From Amoebidium appalachense (lineage: Eukaryota; Ichthyosporea): 64,000 nt of DNA. A model generated the notes under the pieces. That model was not told where the DNA came from. It ran no database searches and saw only the letters and a list, made by a program, of their open reading frames with translations. The DNA lies in contig CAVNZM010000012.1 in assembly GCA_963693365.1 (NCBI GenBank), forward strand, positions 7,812,001-7,876,000, read 5' to 3'. How positions within the stretch are numbered: position 1 is the stretch's first letter; each line of letters opens with the position of its first letter. The position numbers were made by a program, and so were the translations under genes. This document shows, in pieces, positions 1 to 44,859 of this stretch.

Positions 1-383
1 GCAGGTACTCTCTCTCCACTTATCTCTCTCTCTCACCCCCCTCCCCCCCCCCCCCCCCCCCCAATCTCTCTCTCTCTCTCTTTCCCCCCCCCTCCCCCCC
101 TCTCTCTCACTCTCTCTCTCTCCCCCCCCTCTCTCTCTTTCTCCCTCCCTCCCTCTCCCCATTCCCCACCAACCCCCCCCCCCCCCCCCCCTCCCCCTTC
201 CAACTCTACATGTGTATGTATGTAAGTTTGTGTGTGTGTGTGTCTATGCGTCGCCGCGCGCTTGACGGTGCACGACACGTGCTCACTCAAGCACGTGCAA
301 GAGTGTTGTGACTGTGTTTGTATGTGTGTTTGTGTTTGTATATTGTGCTTGTGGGTGTGAGAGAAAAAAGAAGGGGCTCTTAC

Positions 384-30831
<30,448 letters not shown>

Positions 30832-32198
30832 GGCGTTGGTTTGTGCCTAACCTACTTGAAACATGGCAAAAAGAACCATACCATTCAGCATGAGCGTTAA
30901 ATCATCAAGATACCTATACGAACACTCATTATCACCCAGGTTGTAGCATTGACCATCAAGAGGGATCTATAGGATTTTGTGGCATCAAGCTCAAGACTTG
31001 GGCAATGAAAAAGTGCGTCTGGTCATTCAGAAAACAGGTAGAATGGGCCTGTCAAGAATTGATTCTGGTACGCGAGCCTATCTTTTTCTCGCTACATATA
31101 CACGTTCATGTACCGACATAAGACTACATATTATGTTCACGACATTACAACATTAAATGTTGCTAACATATCAATATCAAACAACACAACAATGAAGTTG
31201 TCACACTTGCAAGACGGCGGGCGTAAAAATCTCGAGCTCGTTGGTCAAGAAAGCATCAGTTTGCGCAAACCATGCGCATATTTGTGGGTGCAAATTCATC
31301 CAATCAAATGCTAGATGTAATTTACATAGCTTACGTCTTCATGACGTCATTCATAGGAGGTTAAGCTTCACGATCTGATAAATTAGGGTTTTCGTAAGCA
31401 GCCATTGTAGGCTATTTTTTTGAAAGAAAGCTTAAGGCACCCACCTTAAGGGCGCCCCGGACTTTGAAGTTTGAACGCCGGGCGGTCTTCACGCGCCTCA
31501 GGGTATGTACAACTAAATGTACCTTTTTTACTTCAGAAACACAAACCTCCATACATTTATTTCCTGCACTGCTCTTTTATTAGCGCCCGCTTTGAAGAGC
31601 AAATAACAACATGGCACACAGCTAAATGGCACATCCACTGCGATTCTTATTGTAGTCAGCTCAGTATAAACGCGTCTGAACTCTTGGATCGATCGCGACT
31701 TCCATACTTCCATCAACTGCTCAGACCCTCATCTCATGTTCGCTCGTTCCTAGGCGGTGGTGCCATCTTCCTCAGTAGTTCCATATAAAAATGCCGTTTC
31801 TATTGCTTCGAAAACTACGGATAGTCCATTAAGACTCGGCTGGGCGGCATGGGTCCAGTGAGTCGCTGTCGTTTGCGGTTTCAAATCGTGCCTCAAAGAT
31901 CTAGATCTTCAGTCAGCCCTCACATGCACGAAGAAAGCTCTAGCACTGTTAATGTTAACGCTAGTCCCCCGTACGCGTCGTTCCCTTCCTCCCCGTGGAA
32001 ACAACCTACATCACCGTGACCACACGAATCACGTGCACACGCCGTGCACACACACGCACACACGCGCACACACGACACCGACATTCATGCACACGACACA
32101 CTGCTGAGCTCATGGTGGATCTTATGTCGTGCACACACACAACACACACGCGTGCATGCACACGCACAAACACACGTACGCTCACACGCACGCACATG

Positions 32199-32295
<97 letters not shown>

Positions 32296-33194
32296 GACAC
32301 ACGCACGCACGCACACACAGACACAGACACACAATAACTAGATAGCATAACGCACATGACATTCAGGACATTTTTTCATATTCAGTGTTTTTCCAGGCCC
32401 CATATTGTATATATTGTATCTACAACGTCCCGATACTCTTGCTACGCTCTATTTGCTTATTGTACACATGCGTAGGGAGTGTACAGTGTACACGGGTGGG
32501 GCCGGGGTCTGGTCGACTTAACTCGGAACTTCTGTTGCCTGTCGGTTCGTCCTGGCTGCCCGTGAAGCTTGACACATGGAAAATGATGTGAACAACAAGT
32601 GAGTAGATTCGGAACTTCTGTTTACACGTGTGTGTGTGAACTTCATAGTAGCCAATCAAAAGTGAGGTTATTTTAAGCACCAAAAACATGCACCATGCAA
32701 TGCAGAAGCTGTCCCCAGTCTCCCCACCGGAGAAGTGATCTTTTCGGCCACTTTCAGACAATTAAACATCAGGATGAAATTCTATGATGCATGCATTTTT
32801 ACAGAAACTACTTGTAAAAAGTTGCAAATTGGTGCCTATAAGCTTGATAATTTGTTTTGTGTTATCAGCTGCACGGTCCGCCACATCTGGGTTGGAATGC
32901 ACCGCTGACATGATAAAGATACAAAACAGACGACTATAGGAATGATAAATCACCAATAGTAACATTGCTTTGGCTCTGTTATTGCATGTCTGCCTACAGA
33001 TTGCTTTGGCATAGATATCAGCGGGAAATGGGTATTGTGAAAGATAAATAACATACAAAGAGCAAACTAATAACTATAGGTTTTATTTATACACACCAAG
33101 ATTTTTCAAGCCGATTTATTGTCATTACCGTGGCGAAGCTTTACTGCCCAATACTGCAAGCGGCATGTGTCTATATTGACATTCTTCCTCTAGA
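30832..33194. other. Intergenic region, no gene seen
   Basis: The spacer between the PIKfyve start (minus) and the permease promoter (plus). It has less microsatellite than the rest, a CRE palindrome TGACGTCA at 31342-31349, a CCAAT at about 31300 and a (CA)n block at 32199-32291. A 105-codon frame at 31471-31788 has no recognisable features and is not called. Confidence 0.6.
32199..32291. repeat. (CA)n microsatellite
   Basis: About 46 CA units in the spacer upstream of the permease gene. Confidence 0.97.
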
Positions 33195-33310
33195 TGACGT
33201 CATGCATGAGCTCTAAACCAATCACAGCAGCTTAGCAAATGATGGTATTTGCCGGTATGCGATTGGACCGTTGTCTGGAGTTTAATCACCACAGAGACGG
33301 TATAAGTACG
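33195..33310 (+). promoter_or_regulatory. Candidate promoter of the permease gene
   Basis: In order: CRE palindrome TGACGTCA (33195-33202), CCAAT (33218-33222), an inverted CCAAT (ATTGG, 33262-33266) and TATAAG (33301-33306). Spacing and order suit a polymerase II promoter firing rightward with a start near 33330. The 5' leader to the ATG at 34348 would be about 1 kb and may hold an intron. Confidence 0.55.
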
Positions 33311-34347
33311 ATGACAACCCATGGATAGACGCAACCACTCAGTGGGCGCATGTCAGAAACTTCGCTCCAGTCATTGAACGGCATGTGTTTGTGTATGCGC
33401 GCGCGTGTGTGTGTGTGTGTGTCTGTGTGTAGCCCTAATTCGCCTGCCTGTCACGAGATTCTGGAAGGATCGTTTAAAAAAGGTTGGGCGGGCGAAAGCT
33501 GGGTAGCATAACAGCTTGGGACACACGCCTCCTCTGAAGGTGAGTGAACGGGAGTCTGATTATTAGTACTAATTAACAGGCTGCTGTGAACGTAAAAACA
33601 ACAGAATTCGAATTCGATAGAACAATGTGTGGGCAGAATTCGAATGTGTTCTGTTTGTAGTCTTTGTTGCCAATCCCTTCTTCTACGTATACAGCACTGT
33701 GCATTATTTTGAGCACGTGTAGCACATGTCACAAGGTTCCACCCTATGGATTTTTGAGCGTGCCACTGTGTAGCTATATAAAGATAGGCGCCACCAAATC
33801 ATTATAGGTATCTGGAGCACTAATTTGCACACTATCAACACTCTCAAGCTGTTCGTATGTGCACGTGTATGTAGTATTTCAGCATGCGTTTTCTGATTCG
33901 AAACTATGTTCAGAATTGCGCAAACGTCTTGGCAAGAGAGTCTCTGAGTTGACGTTCTCAAACTTCTCTGTTTTTCTCTGGACTCCGTAGGTCAGTAGGA
34001 GAGAGGATTAGTTGGGTTCCCAACCCAGTCGTGTCTTTTGTGTTTTTGAATGGCTGATTTGTTTGTGCATCGCTCTTTATATACTTTTTCTTCTAAGTAT
34101 TTGACAGTTATTATAGCTGTTTCTGCTTCGTGAGTTTTCGTTGAATGTAGAATTAGCACCGCGTATGTATACAAGCAATCCTAATCTCATTCCCTTTTAC
34201 ACACAACTTCGATTTGGCACAACCACACATCAGGGGCTTCCTTGTCTAACACAGTGTAATATCCCCCAACACACAGACACAGAGACACACACAGGCACAT
34301 CCTGGACCTTCAGCGCGTGTGTGCGCTGTTCACCCAACCCAAGCACG

Positions 34348-35183
34348 ATGGCAACTCCCTTGGAAACCGAATCCCAAATCGACTACTCCTCCACTGCCCA
34401 ACTTCCAGAAAATACCAGAAAATCCGTTAAAGACAACGCCTCCGACCATGTGCCTGGAAACTCTGCATATCCTCTGGGGGATGAAGCGGGTGGAAGTATA
34501 AATAGCGATGATGCAGAACTCGAGGCGATGGGGTATAAACCAGAACTGGCGCGCGGTTTTAGCGGACTTATGTCATTTTCCTTCTGTTTCGTGGCGGTGA
34601 ACGTTATCGCATCTCTTTCCGTCTCGTTTGGCTCTGCCCTCTCCACGGGTGGGCCTGCGGTCATGTCTTGGTATTGGATCGTAGCGTCGATGCTCAACGT
34701 TGTTACAGGCGCTGCAATGGGTGAAATTTGCTCTCGTTACCCGAGTGCAGGTAGTGTTTATCATTGGTCGGCGCAACTTGCAACCGCTGAATATGGCCCA
34801 ATCATGAGCTACATTACCGGATGGTTTAATTTTTTGGGAAACCTGGCCGGTGACGCAAGTTTTGCGAGCGGTTTTGCGTGGGTTCTTTGTGTTACTATCA
34901 AGCAGGCCGGGGGGGCCGATTATACTTCGACTGAAACGGTCGCGGACAGAGTCCCCCAAGTGGGATTTTCCATTGCGATTCTTGTCTTCTGGACGGTGAG
35001 TGTTTTTTTAAACAGTTTTAACGGGCACGGGTGTGGAAAGTGTGCTAGGCAAAACTGATATCGTCCATGGAAGTGCCCCATTTTTGACCACTCTTCTTCA
35101 TCAACAACATCCTTTTTGCGTTTGACTTGACAAGCAGACAATGTGCCTTCGTGCTCCTTGAAATGCGTTTACACACAAACACA

Positions 35184-35230
<47 letters not shown>

Positions 35231-36247
35231 AGCAACGGCACCAACAGCTACCACGCACACTGCACGATGCGCGCACACAAAGGCAATCTCTTTCTCTCTT
35301 CTCATACACACACCCGCCCGGCCCTCAACATTTCATTCGGTTTGTTCCTTGAGCAAACAACATGAGTTTTCCATAGATGCTACAGTCTTTTGCTTAGCAT
35401 CGAATGCACCCCTAGTTAGGGTGCTTATGTGCAGTTACTTAGCTGGCACACCATTTACATTTTTCCTAAATTCTAGGTCACACTTCAGAGTCGACATTCT
35501 AACACACGAACACATATACACGCGTGCTCGTGCAAACACAGACACAAATACAATCAAACACGTACACACACCTACACTCACACTTACACGCAGGCACAAA
35601 CACGTACACAAACACACACACACACACCTGCACACGTACACCCACCTACACACGCACACACGATTCTAACTCACAAACACATCTACACACCAGCTGCGCG
35701 TGCATACACACACACTCACTCACACACTCACACACACTCACTCACACACTCACACACACAGATCCTCAACATTCTCAAGGTGGAGCAACAAGGATACGTC
35801 AACATTACCGCGATGATTACACAAATTTTCGGCAGTCTTGCAATCGCAGCAACGATTATCGCATGTGCACCCTCCCGTCAGAACGCAACTTTCGTTTTTA
35901 CGGAAACATACAACGGTACAGGGATTGAAAGTTTCGCCTACGTCGCACTGATTGCATGCCTGTCTCCGTGTTTCAGCATGGCGGGATACGAAGCCGGTGC
36001 GCACATGGCTGAGGAAACCCGAAATTCGAGCAAATCGGCCCCGCACGGAATAGTTTTGACGTGTATTTGCTCGGGATTTTTCGGGTTTATCTACTTGATG
36101 TCTCTCCTTTTCTCTATGCAAGACCTGGAGGCTACCGTTAATAGTGATGATGCGACGGTTCAGATATTCTTTGATGCTGCCGGATACTATGGAGGCATCA
36201 TTCTCGCATCCATTCTGTATGTTATCCCCCCCTCCCCTCTCCTCCCC

Positions 36248-36279
<32 letters not shown>

Positions 36280-36466
36280 ACACTCACACACAGACACACA
36301 CACTCACATGCGCGCACGCGCGCGCACACACACACGCACACACATTATTTTTTCCGTTATGTATGCATTGTATGTGTACTGTGTAACACATTCTACCACA
36401 CCCCCTCCCTCTCCCCCCCCCTCCCCCCTCCCCCCCCCCCCTCTCTCTCTCTCTCTCTCTTTCTGT

Positions 36467-36525
<59 letters not shown>

Positions 36526-36552
36526 CCCCCTCTCCCTCCCTCCCTCCCTCCC

Positions 36553-36596
<44 letters not shown>

Positions 36597-38005
36597 ACCC
36601 ACCCACCCACCCACCCTACCACCAGCACCGCCACTACCACCAAGGATTCTAAGTTCACATAATGTTTTCCTCGTGGATCACTCAATTACGTGCTTATGGG
36701 TAATCCATTTTTCAGACATGTTCTAAAAAAGACCGAGGAAAGTTTATGTAGGCTAGGTGGTCTTTACACGTGGAATGTGCGTAAATGTATGAATTCTGTA
36801 AGTCAGTCTGCCTACACACAAACATACGTGCAAACATGCATACAGGCGCGCACGTGCAGTTTATGTGTGTGTGTGTGTGTGTTGGGGGGCCGGGGGTGGG
36901 GGGGAGGGGGGAGGGGGGCGGGGGCTTGATGTACCAATTTTTGTCCATTCATTTTTTCCGATTTAGGCTGTCATTATTGTGCTCTCCGTTACTCCAAACT
37001 TCCCGTTTATATGTTTATTCGGTGTCGCATTCCTGTAATTAGAGCCCCCCCCTCCTCGTCCCGCCGCCTTCAAACCCCTTTGCTACCTGCACAAACGGAC
37101 ACACACGGAAACACACCGTCACGGAAACATATAAGCACGCGCGCACACCCGCACGCGAAGACACGAGCATTTACGCACATGCGCACACCCACACACATGC
37201 AGGGCGCGCGTATTGGTGCATCTCACTATTCGCTCCCACACCACTCTCCCCTTTTCCTCTCTCCCGGAGACTTCTCATTCCGCGGACCCCCGTCCCCTCC
37301 CCCCCCTCCCTCCCTCCCTCCCCCCCCTCCCCCTCCTCCTCCTCTTCCTTCCCCCCTTCCCCAGCCACCCTTTCCCAGCAACCAATACCCCGTTTGGTTC
37401 ATACACACACCTGCACACGCCCTTGCACTAAAATGGCCAAACCCCCATTCTAATCTCGTGACCCACCACGTGCACGCAGGATCCTCAACCTGTTCTTTGC
37501 CGGGGTCAGCAGTCTCACTGTGACGTCACGAATTGGGTTTGCAATGGTGCGCGATGGCTCGCTCCCGGGTTCTTCGTTCTTCTATCACGTGAATCAGGCA
37601 ACTAAAATCCCGATTCGATTGGTTCTTCTGACCGCATTCCTAGATGTCGTTTTGCTTCTTCTCCCGCTTGTAAATACGACTGCTTTCGATGCGATCTTGT
37701 CGATTACCGTAATCGGATTCAACATTTCCTATGGTATTCCCATTTTCCTGCGCATCACGACGGCCAGAAACCGGTTCACCAAGGGACCTTTCCATCTCGG
37801 ATCGTTTTCGATTGTCGTCGGTGCGATTGCGTGCTTTTGGCTTTTCTTCACATCTCTCCTCCTGTTTTTCCCTACCTCGTATCCTATAGATGCAGAGAGC
37901 TTTAATTATACGTGCGCGGTGGTTGGTGGGACCGCTATAATCGGGACACTCTATTGGTTCCTGGTTGCTAGGCATAGTTTTGTGGGTCCCAGACGACAGG
38001 ATTGA
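34348..38005 (+). CDS. APC-superfamily amino-acid permease (GABA/choline-permease-like)
   Basis: A polytopic membrane transporter that should carry amino acids, GABA or a related amine by cation symport. Exons 34348-34995, 35762-36216 and 37480-38005 (phases 0 and 2) give 1629 nt, 542 aa. A hydrophilic N-terminus is followed by MGYKPELARGFS, the conserved entry to TM1, then about twelve hydrophobic segments. SRIGFAMVRDGSLPGS matches the loop motif around TM8-9. GPFHLGSFS with FPTSYPIDAESFNYT and VVGGT match the C-terminal signature of fungal-type permeases. The donor at 36217 (GTATGT) sits directly before a poly-C/(CA)n/(CT)n intron. The frame is open upstream to 34141, so a longer N-terminus is possible. 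The ATG at 34348 has the better context (ACGATGG). A candidate polyadenylation signal AATAAA is at 38236-38241. Substrate cannot be told from sequence. Confidence 0.92.
35188..35230. repeat. (GA)n microsatellite in permease intron 1
   Basis: About twenty GA units, followed downstream by CA-rich sequence up to the acceptor at 35761. Confidence 0.95.
36228..36605. repeat. Poly-C, (CA)n and (CT)n block in permease intron 2
   Basis: Poly-C starts within about ten bases of the donor, then (CA)n, C/T tracts, (CT)n at 36441-36521 and poly-C at 36555-36597. Confidence 0.95.
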
Positions 38006-38241
38006 AGTTTCATTGGACAACACACATATCATAATGTCCCCTAGAAAGTAAGTGGATATTTCTTGAAATAATTTACGGGAAATAATTTACCGGTATGACC
38101 TTCAAATTTGACAGAGGTGTAAATTTGGCCCTTTCCGTACATGAATGTAACACAATATGACTTCCACATGTTTTGAGGTTGGTTGTTGGGTGAGCTTAAA
38201 ACTGTGCATATAGCACATATGTTCTTGTAAAAAAAAATAAA

Positions 38242-38391
38242 AAATGTTAAGATGTGTACAGAAAGAAGGAATGAAACGAAGTAAAACAGTTATAGAACAC
38301 CAATACCTTTGAAGCCTCTTTCAGTTCAAACGGTTTGTAACACGGGCTGTGCACACACGACATACATATACGTGCATAAATTGTGTGACTT

Positions 38392-38425
<34 letters not shown>

Positions 38426-39766
38426 CTGCACTTTAAACTACACCCATTCCCAGGCAAACCGCACAAATGTTTCGACTTTCCGGTCAGGATTTTTTTTTAT
38501 ACACCCACACCACTCACGTACACAGACACGCGCGCGCGCACACACACACACACACACCAACATGCAAACACGCCGCCCATATATGCACACCCAACCAAGC
38601 ACACAAACACACACACACAGCACTTCTGCATCCTCCCTCCCCCCTCGCACACACAACAACAACACACACACTGCCCTTGCAGTCTTTTTTGTGACACTTC
38701 TTATTTGGCTCAGCGACGATTCATTATGGACGGAGTCCAACTTTATAAATACCCTTCAATGTTCGCCGATCCATGTTGGTGTGTATATTTGTGTACTCCC
38801 ATAGTTACAGAACAACGAAAAGTGTACAGGTATATGCTCACACAAACTCACATGTGTAGCAGAAGCGCACACACGTGCACCAACACACATGCAGTTGACA
38901 CACACACACGTGTACATCGTCAAACAGCACATATGTACACCCAGACCAGGCACCCACTCTGCGCGAACACTCAAACACAAACACAAACACACACACACAC
39001 ACACCTCCAGGCACACAACTTTGCCCTCCGTTTTATACTTTTTATTTGTCTTTCGCATTTTTCATGGACAAGAGCTCAACTCTTGCCCGGACCCTTCGAT
39101 AACTGCGCAACTGAGCGCGTAAGGAATGTAATCAAGCATCTTCGCGTACAAACCTATCAATAACAATATTCGTGCCTCAGAGTGTTTGAAGAATTGTATG
39201 TGCGAAAGCGCAAGTGTTTGCTCGAACACGAGTACGTGCTGGTGTGGGTGTATGTTTGTCCGTCCGTGTGTGTGTCTGTGTGCCCATGGCGTATTTATAC
39301 ACACCTGTGCGCTTGTGGGCGGTGTGTGTGTGTGTGCGTGTGCATGTGTGCGCGCACGTGTGTGAGCGAATTTGTGTGTGTTTTCGGGGGGGGGGGGGGG
39401 GGGGGGGGGGGGGTGTTGCATAATGGGTAGGTGTGATTGTGTGTGCGTGTGTGTGTGTGCGTGCGCGCGCGCGTGTGTATGTGTGCGCGCGAGTGTGTGT
39501 GTTTTCTGGCGTGCCCAAATCACCCCATAAAGCCAAATATCATTTTCCTTCATAAGACCTTTGAAACCACACAGTCGAACCTAAGGGTAATCCTATTCGA
39601 AAGAGAAATTCCTTACAAGCTCTCGACTTCAATCATTCTAATCTTTGGAGTACAATAAGCATTATGATACAAACAAATTAGAGACAGGGATTTTCCCACC
39701 TTCTCATCATTAGAATTCACATATCTCCTTACAAAAAACCCCGGAAATTATGCTACACGCACCCAT
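38242..39766. other. Spacer between permease and PB1/UBA gene, no gene seen
   Basis: The two genes converge here. The spacer holds several (CA)n and (GT)n stretches and a poly-G tract at 39385-39411. No coding exon with splice support was found. Confidence 0.6.
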
Positions 39767-39989
39767 CTACTCTCTGAACAGCCAGTTCACGACCACATTT
39801 ACGTCCCCGTCAGCCCTCCTCAAGAGGCGGACACTGTTAATGTCGTCAGTGATGCCCATGCTGTGCAGCATCTCTAACTGCTGTGCGTACCTGTGTTTGT
39901 GAGAGAGTGTGTGTGTGTGTTGGGGGGGGGGGGGGGGGGAAGACAGAGGGTTGCACGCACGCGTGTTTTTTTCTTTTTTCTTTTTTTTT

Positions 39990-40028
<39 letters not shown>

Positions 40029-40431
40029 AGGTCAGTATAACATAGCATGGGGATCGCATCCTTAGGCTTCCACATAACGAACGACCAGGACGGAGAGGGC
40101 GACGAAGGGGGGGGGGGGGGGGGGGGGGGGGGTATGTTTTTAAGCGCGACAGATGTGGAAGCAAAGACATCCAGAAAGAATAAAACCAAAAACACTGCAC
40201 AGAATTCGAAATATTGCTCACAAAAGGCACGTGACCGAACCCACCACGAGGGGGATCCCATAAAACAACTGAGATGGGTTCTGGCTCTTCAACCCTTTAA
40301 AAAAAAAAAAAAAAAAAAAAAGATGGGGGCGGAGTCCCCCCCCCCCCCCCCCCCCCGAGGCTCCCTCTCTTCCCCTTAACACAAACGCACACACAAGACA
40401 ACACACACACACGTACAAACCCATATGTATG

Positions 40432-40462
<31 letters not shown>

Positions 40463-40841
40463 CTCTGCAAATCCCTTGGGCTCACGTTCGGGAAATCCTC
40501 TTCATCCGACGTATCCACCTCTTCCATCTCCCCCGCCGGGGGAATATAATTCATGGGGAATGGGCTGTACGTGTGCTGGTGGGGTGGAGGTAGTTGGTTT
40601 CCCTCAGGGAATGGATTTGGCGGGATGTGGAGGGGGTGGCCTGGGGGCAGGGGCGGGAGCGGTGGTGGCAAGACGGGCTCCAAGGAGTTTAGGTTGAGAA
40701 ACCCGATGGGGTGGTACTGTTGTGGCTCCTGGGGGTGGCACTGTTGTGGCTCCTGGGTGCGGAAAAATGTCAATGAGAGGGCTCGTATGCCAGCTGGGGC
40801 TCGTATGGAAGCTCATCAGCACACGCCGGCCCGCCGGGGGG

Positions 40842-40883
<42 letters not shown>

Positions 40884-41486
40884 CTTACAGGTACGTGCTA
40901 CCGCCAATAGGACTACCCCCCCCCCCCCCCTCTCTCGGGGCCTCTCACGCCTTCCCCCCCCTCTCCCCTCCAACCCCTGCTCCAACAGAAAAATAAACGG
41001 AAAAGCCACCAGGAATGGTAATCACACACGAACCCTTCCAAAAAAAGCAAGGAGAAAAAGAACAAGAACAGGAAAGGCTACCAATCACACACAAGGAATG
41101 GGTCCCAAAAAAATCCAAAATACCTTGCTTACTGGTGCACGTGCCGTTGGCACCATGAAAGCCGACCCACTTCCAGGCCGACTCATGACTGGGAAGGGAC
41201 ACACGGGCAGCGCCGGTGGATACTCTCCTGTATAGGCAAAGGTCTGGGTGAGGGTGTGATACAGAAGGAAACCAATATTGCACAACACATAACCCCCATA
41301 ATAAAAACACTATGCAGAAGTAGAACAGAAACTGGAACGAAGGGGGGTGGGTGGGGGGGGGGGGAAAGAAACGGAAAAGGGAAAAACAATTCACAAGGAA
41401 AACTCCAAACCCGACCAGGACAAAACACAATCTCACATCTATGCCTGAGCCCCCCCCCCCCACACACACACACAAACATCATATAT

Positions 41487-41517
<31 letters not shown>

Positions 41518-41537
41518 ACACACACACACAAACACAA

Positions 41538-41569
<32 letters not shown>

Positions 41570-41576
41570 CATCGTG

Positions 41577-41629
<53 letters not shown>

Positions 41630-41823
41630 ATAATAATAATAATAATTAAAAAACCAGGATATAATCGTGACTTCACCCCCACCTCACCTGTATGTTCTGT
41701 AAAAGGCTGGTTCATTGCATGTGCCTGCACCGGAGCAGGCCGGGGCTCGTAGTCGACTAAAACACGTCGGGGAGGACGTACGGGGGATCTACTCTGATCG
41801 TTGATGCCTGTAACGTGGGGAAA

Positions 41824-41855
<32 letters not shown>

Positions 41856-42093
41856 TGTATGTGTTTGAGAAGCGTGCAGGAAGGAGACACTCAAATAGAG
41901 CCCATCATCAGGGGGGTTCCTATACTATCCTCTCGCGCGTGGTACCCAACCCATTCTATGTTTTGGGGGGGGGGGGGAGGGGGGGGGGGGGGGGGGGGAG
42001 GGGGGGATGTGGCATTCAGATGTGAATACCGACGTATACAGAGAGGCAAACACAAAAAGTAATGGTGAATGGCAAGCAAAAGCAAAAGCAAAA

Positions 42094-42160
<67 letters not shown>

Positions 42161-42741
42161 TACGTACCAAAAGACGCCATCTGCTCCTCTTTGCTGCTCT
42201 CTCTTGCTATATTCGGAACACCTCTCTTAGAACTCTCTTCTCTGTCGCTCTCGGAAGAAACTATTTGATCTCTCGTGGGAAGACTCTCACATGCACTGAC
42301 TTCTTGTTCTCTCTCGCGCGCAATATCTGTAAGGCTGCTGTTGTTTCCTGTACCGCTTCCCGAAGCTCCCTCGGCTCTGGGTACACCTCCCTGTGGAAAC
42401 CCATAATCAGAACTGAAGGAGGGTGTGTATGCACACCAATACTGGCTGTACTATGATGACTTTAACAGCTTAACAGTTTTCACATCAGAAAGAACATATG
42501 CAAAAGGAGACAGAAACGAATGAGCAGAGGTTTGAAACCACGGCAGCCACAAGCGCTCACACACACAAACCCCAATAGGAAAGCGTGTTCCTAACTACCC
42601 TCCCTCCCCTCCCCCCCCCCCCCCCCCCCCCAAACCACCACCAAAAAAAAAAAAGAAAAAAAGAAAGGAAGAGAAAAAAAGGAAAAAAGGAAAAAAGGGA
42701 AGAAAAGCCCCCCCCCCCCTGCCCCCACCACCACCACCACA

Positions 42742-42785
<44 letters not shown>

Positions 42786-42838
42786 AAAAAAAAAAAACCC
42801 ATACCCCCCCCCCCCCCCCTCCCACACACACACACACA

Positions 42839-42870
<32 letters not shown>

Positions 42871-44230
42871 AGAATCCCCCCTCCCCCCCCCCCCAAAAAG
42901 GAAAAACCGCACCCCCCCTCCCCCCCACAAAAAAAAAAAAAAAAAAAAAAAAAAAACACACCTCTGTGGTTGGAGAGCCAATAACCCTGTTCAGCGCCTC
43001 ATACAGATAACTCTTGACCTGCGCCAACTGCTGCTCCGTAAACTGTGCCGTAGCCTTCAACCTCTCATACACCTCAGAAACCGTCGCGGCGATACGTGGG
43101 TCGTTTGCAATCGTCGCAATCTCGTGCTCCAACCGTGTTTGCAAGATCAAACGGTGGAACTGTCCTTCGTTTATCATGTGGTCAAACCAAGGCGCCTGTC
43201 GCTCTGTAGAACTATGGTTATTCCCGAATGTTGAACTACCACCGACACCAGAACCGATTTTGGTGGGGATGGGCGGCGCGTCGCTCGTGTAAGTGGGAAG
43301 ATTGCCCTCGCTGCGAAGCGAAGAAACAGACGCTGTTGTGCCGTTTTCTTGTTCAATATCCGTTAAAAGAGAACGGAATTGAACGTCGTACGTTGCGCTC
43401 GAAGTTACGCTGCTCGTCTCTGTTTTCGCTGTTTCTTTCTCTTGCCCAATCTCTTTCTTCTCGTTCTTGCTCTCTGTCGTACATTCCGTTTCTTGTTCTA
43501 TTTCGTGTGTTTCTTGCGGTAGTTTACCCAAACACGCCTCGTCTCTCTCAAAGTTTCTCTCGATGATTCCAGTCGATTCTTTCCCTTTCTCCTGGACGTC
43601 AAAACTCGACATCATAGCCGCCAACTTGCTCAGTTCGTCATCATCGTCATTGCTCTGTTCTTGTATCTGTTGCTGGGGGGTAGAAGGAGTGGAAGATGTG
43701 CTCGAGAATGTTCTCTCGCGGCTCTCCGCCAAACGGGCAATCTCCCACAGCTCCTCCTCCTCCACCCCGAAGGAGGTGGCCGGAGACTTCGTTTTCCCTC
43801 CATCTGCAGTTACGCAAAAAGTCAGTTTCAGAGAAGTATTTTTCAGCACATTTTATAGGCCATTCCGGGTCAGGTAGGTGTGAAGCACGTCTATCATGTG
43901 GCCAAAAACCATTTTTCGGGTTCGACCCAACACGGAATCCTAAACAAAACCCCGTAGGCAGGGTGGCCAGGGCAAAAGGAAAAGAAGGGAGCAGAAAGGC
44001 CGGGGGGAAGGGGGGGGAGGGGGGGGGGGGGGGGGGGGGGGAAGACGTGTTGCTTCATTGCACGTATCCGTCCAGTAGACACATACGCCAATTTTCTGCC
44101 CTTCAAAGAAGGAGAGGGGCAGGGGCGGGGGGAGGGGGGAGGGGGTATATACAGCGCAAAGCATAATAGATACACAAAGATATCTCTATCAACCGTATAT
44201 GCAACCGTAGGGTATGATCGGGGAGGGGGA

Positions 44231-44263
<33 letters not shown>

Positions 44264-44321
44264 TGTTGTTGTTCCAATAGGGGTTACAGTCATAAAGCCC
44301 AGTACGGTTTGCACATGAAAT

Positions 44322-44360
<39 letters not shown>

Positions 44361-44750
44361 CCATGCTACACCTCGTATGTACACGGGGAAAATGTCACTC
44401 ACTCACACTGCGTTGTAAAACATTGCACACACAAAGATTTGAAGGTGTTGGGATAAACACTCGTGGGAATACAAACACCCATCCATGGGGGGGGGGGAAA
44501 AAAAAAAGAAAAAAAAAAAAAAAAAAAGGGAAAAACAAATCTGCTTTGGTCAATACTCTCAGTTAATAATCCTCGAGCACCTGGCCAACGAAAAACGACC
44601 ACTCATACTCCTCAATCCTCACAGAATAAAAAGTGGTGAGAAAGACACATAATCGCAGCTTTAACCAAAAGCCGAAATCAACACAAGACCCTCCCTCCCC
44701 CTCCCCCCCCCCCCCCCCCTCCTCCTCTCCTCACCCCCACACACACGAAA

Positions 44751-44788
<38 letters not shown>

Positions 44789-44828
44789 TGCAAGCATACC
44801 TAACAGCTCGATCTTCACCTTGAGCACG

Positions 44829-44859
<31 letters not shown>

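Noticed and set aside
31471-31788. 105-codon plus-strand frame in the spacer
   Set aside because: No motif, no splice partner and no promoter evidence.
42557-43849. Continuous 430-codon minus-strand frame
   Set aside because: Its first two-thirds contain the real fourth exon of the PB1/UBA gene (43803-42962). The rest is poly-Phe/Gly/Val from intronic repeats. The splice donor at 42962 and phase with the next exon show that the frame should stop there.
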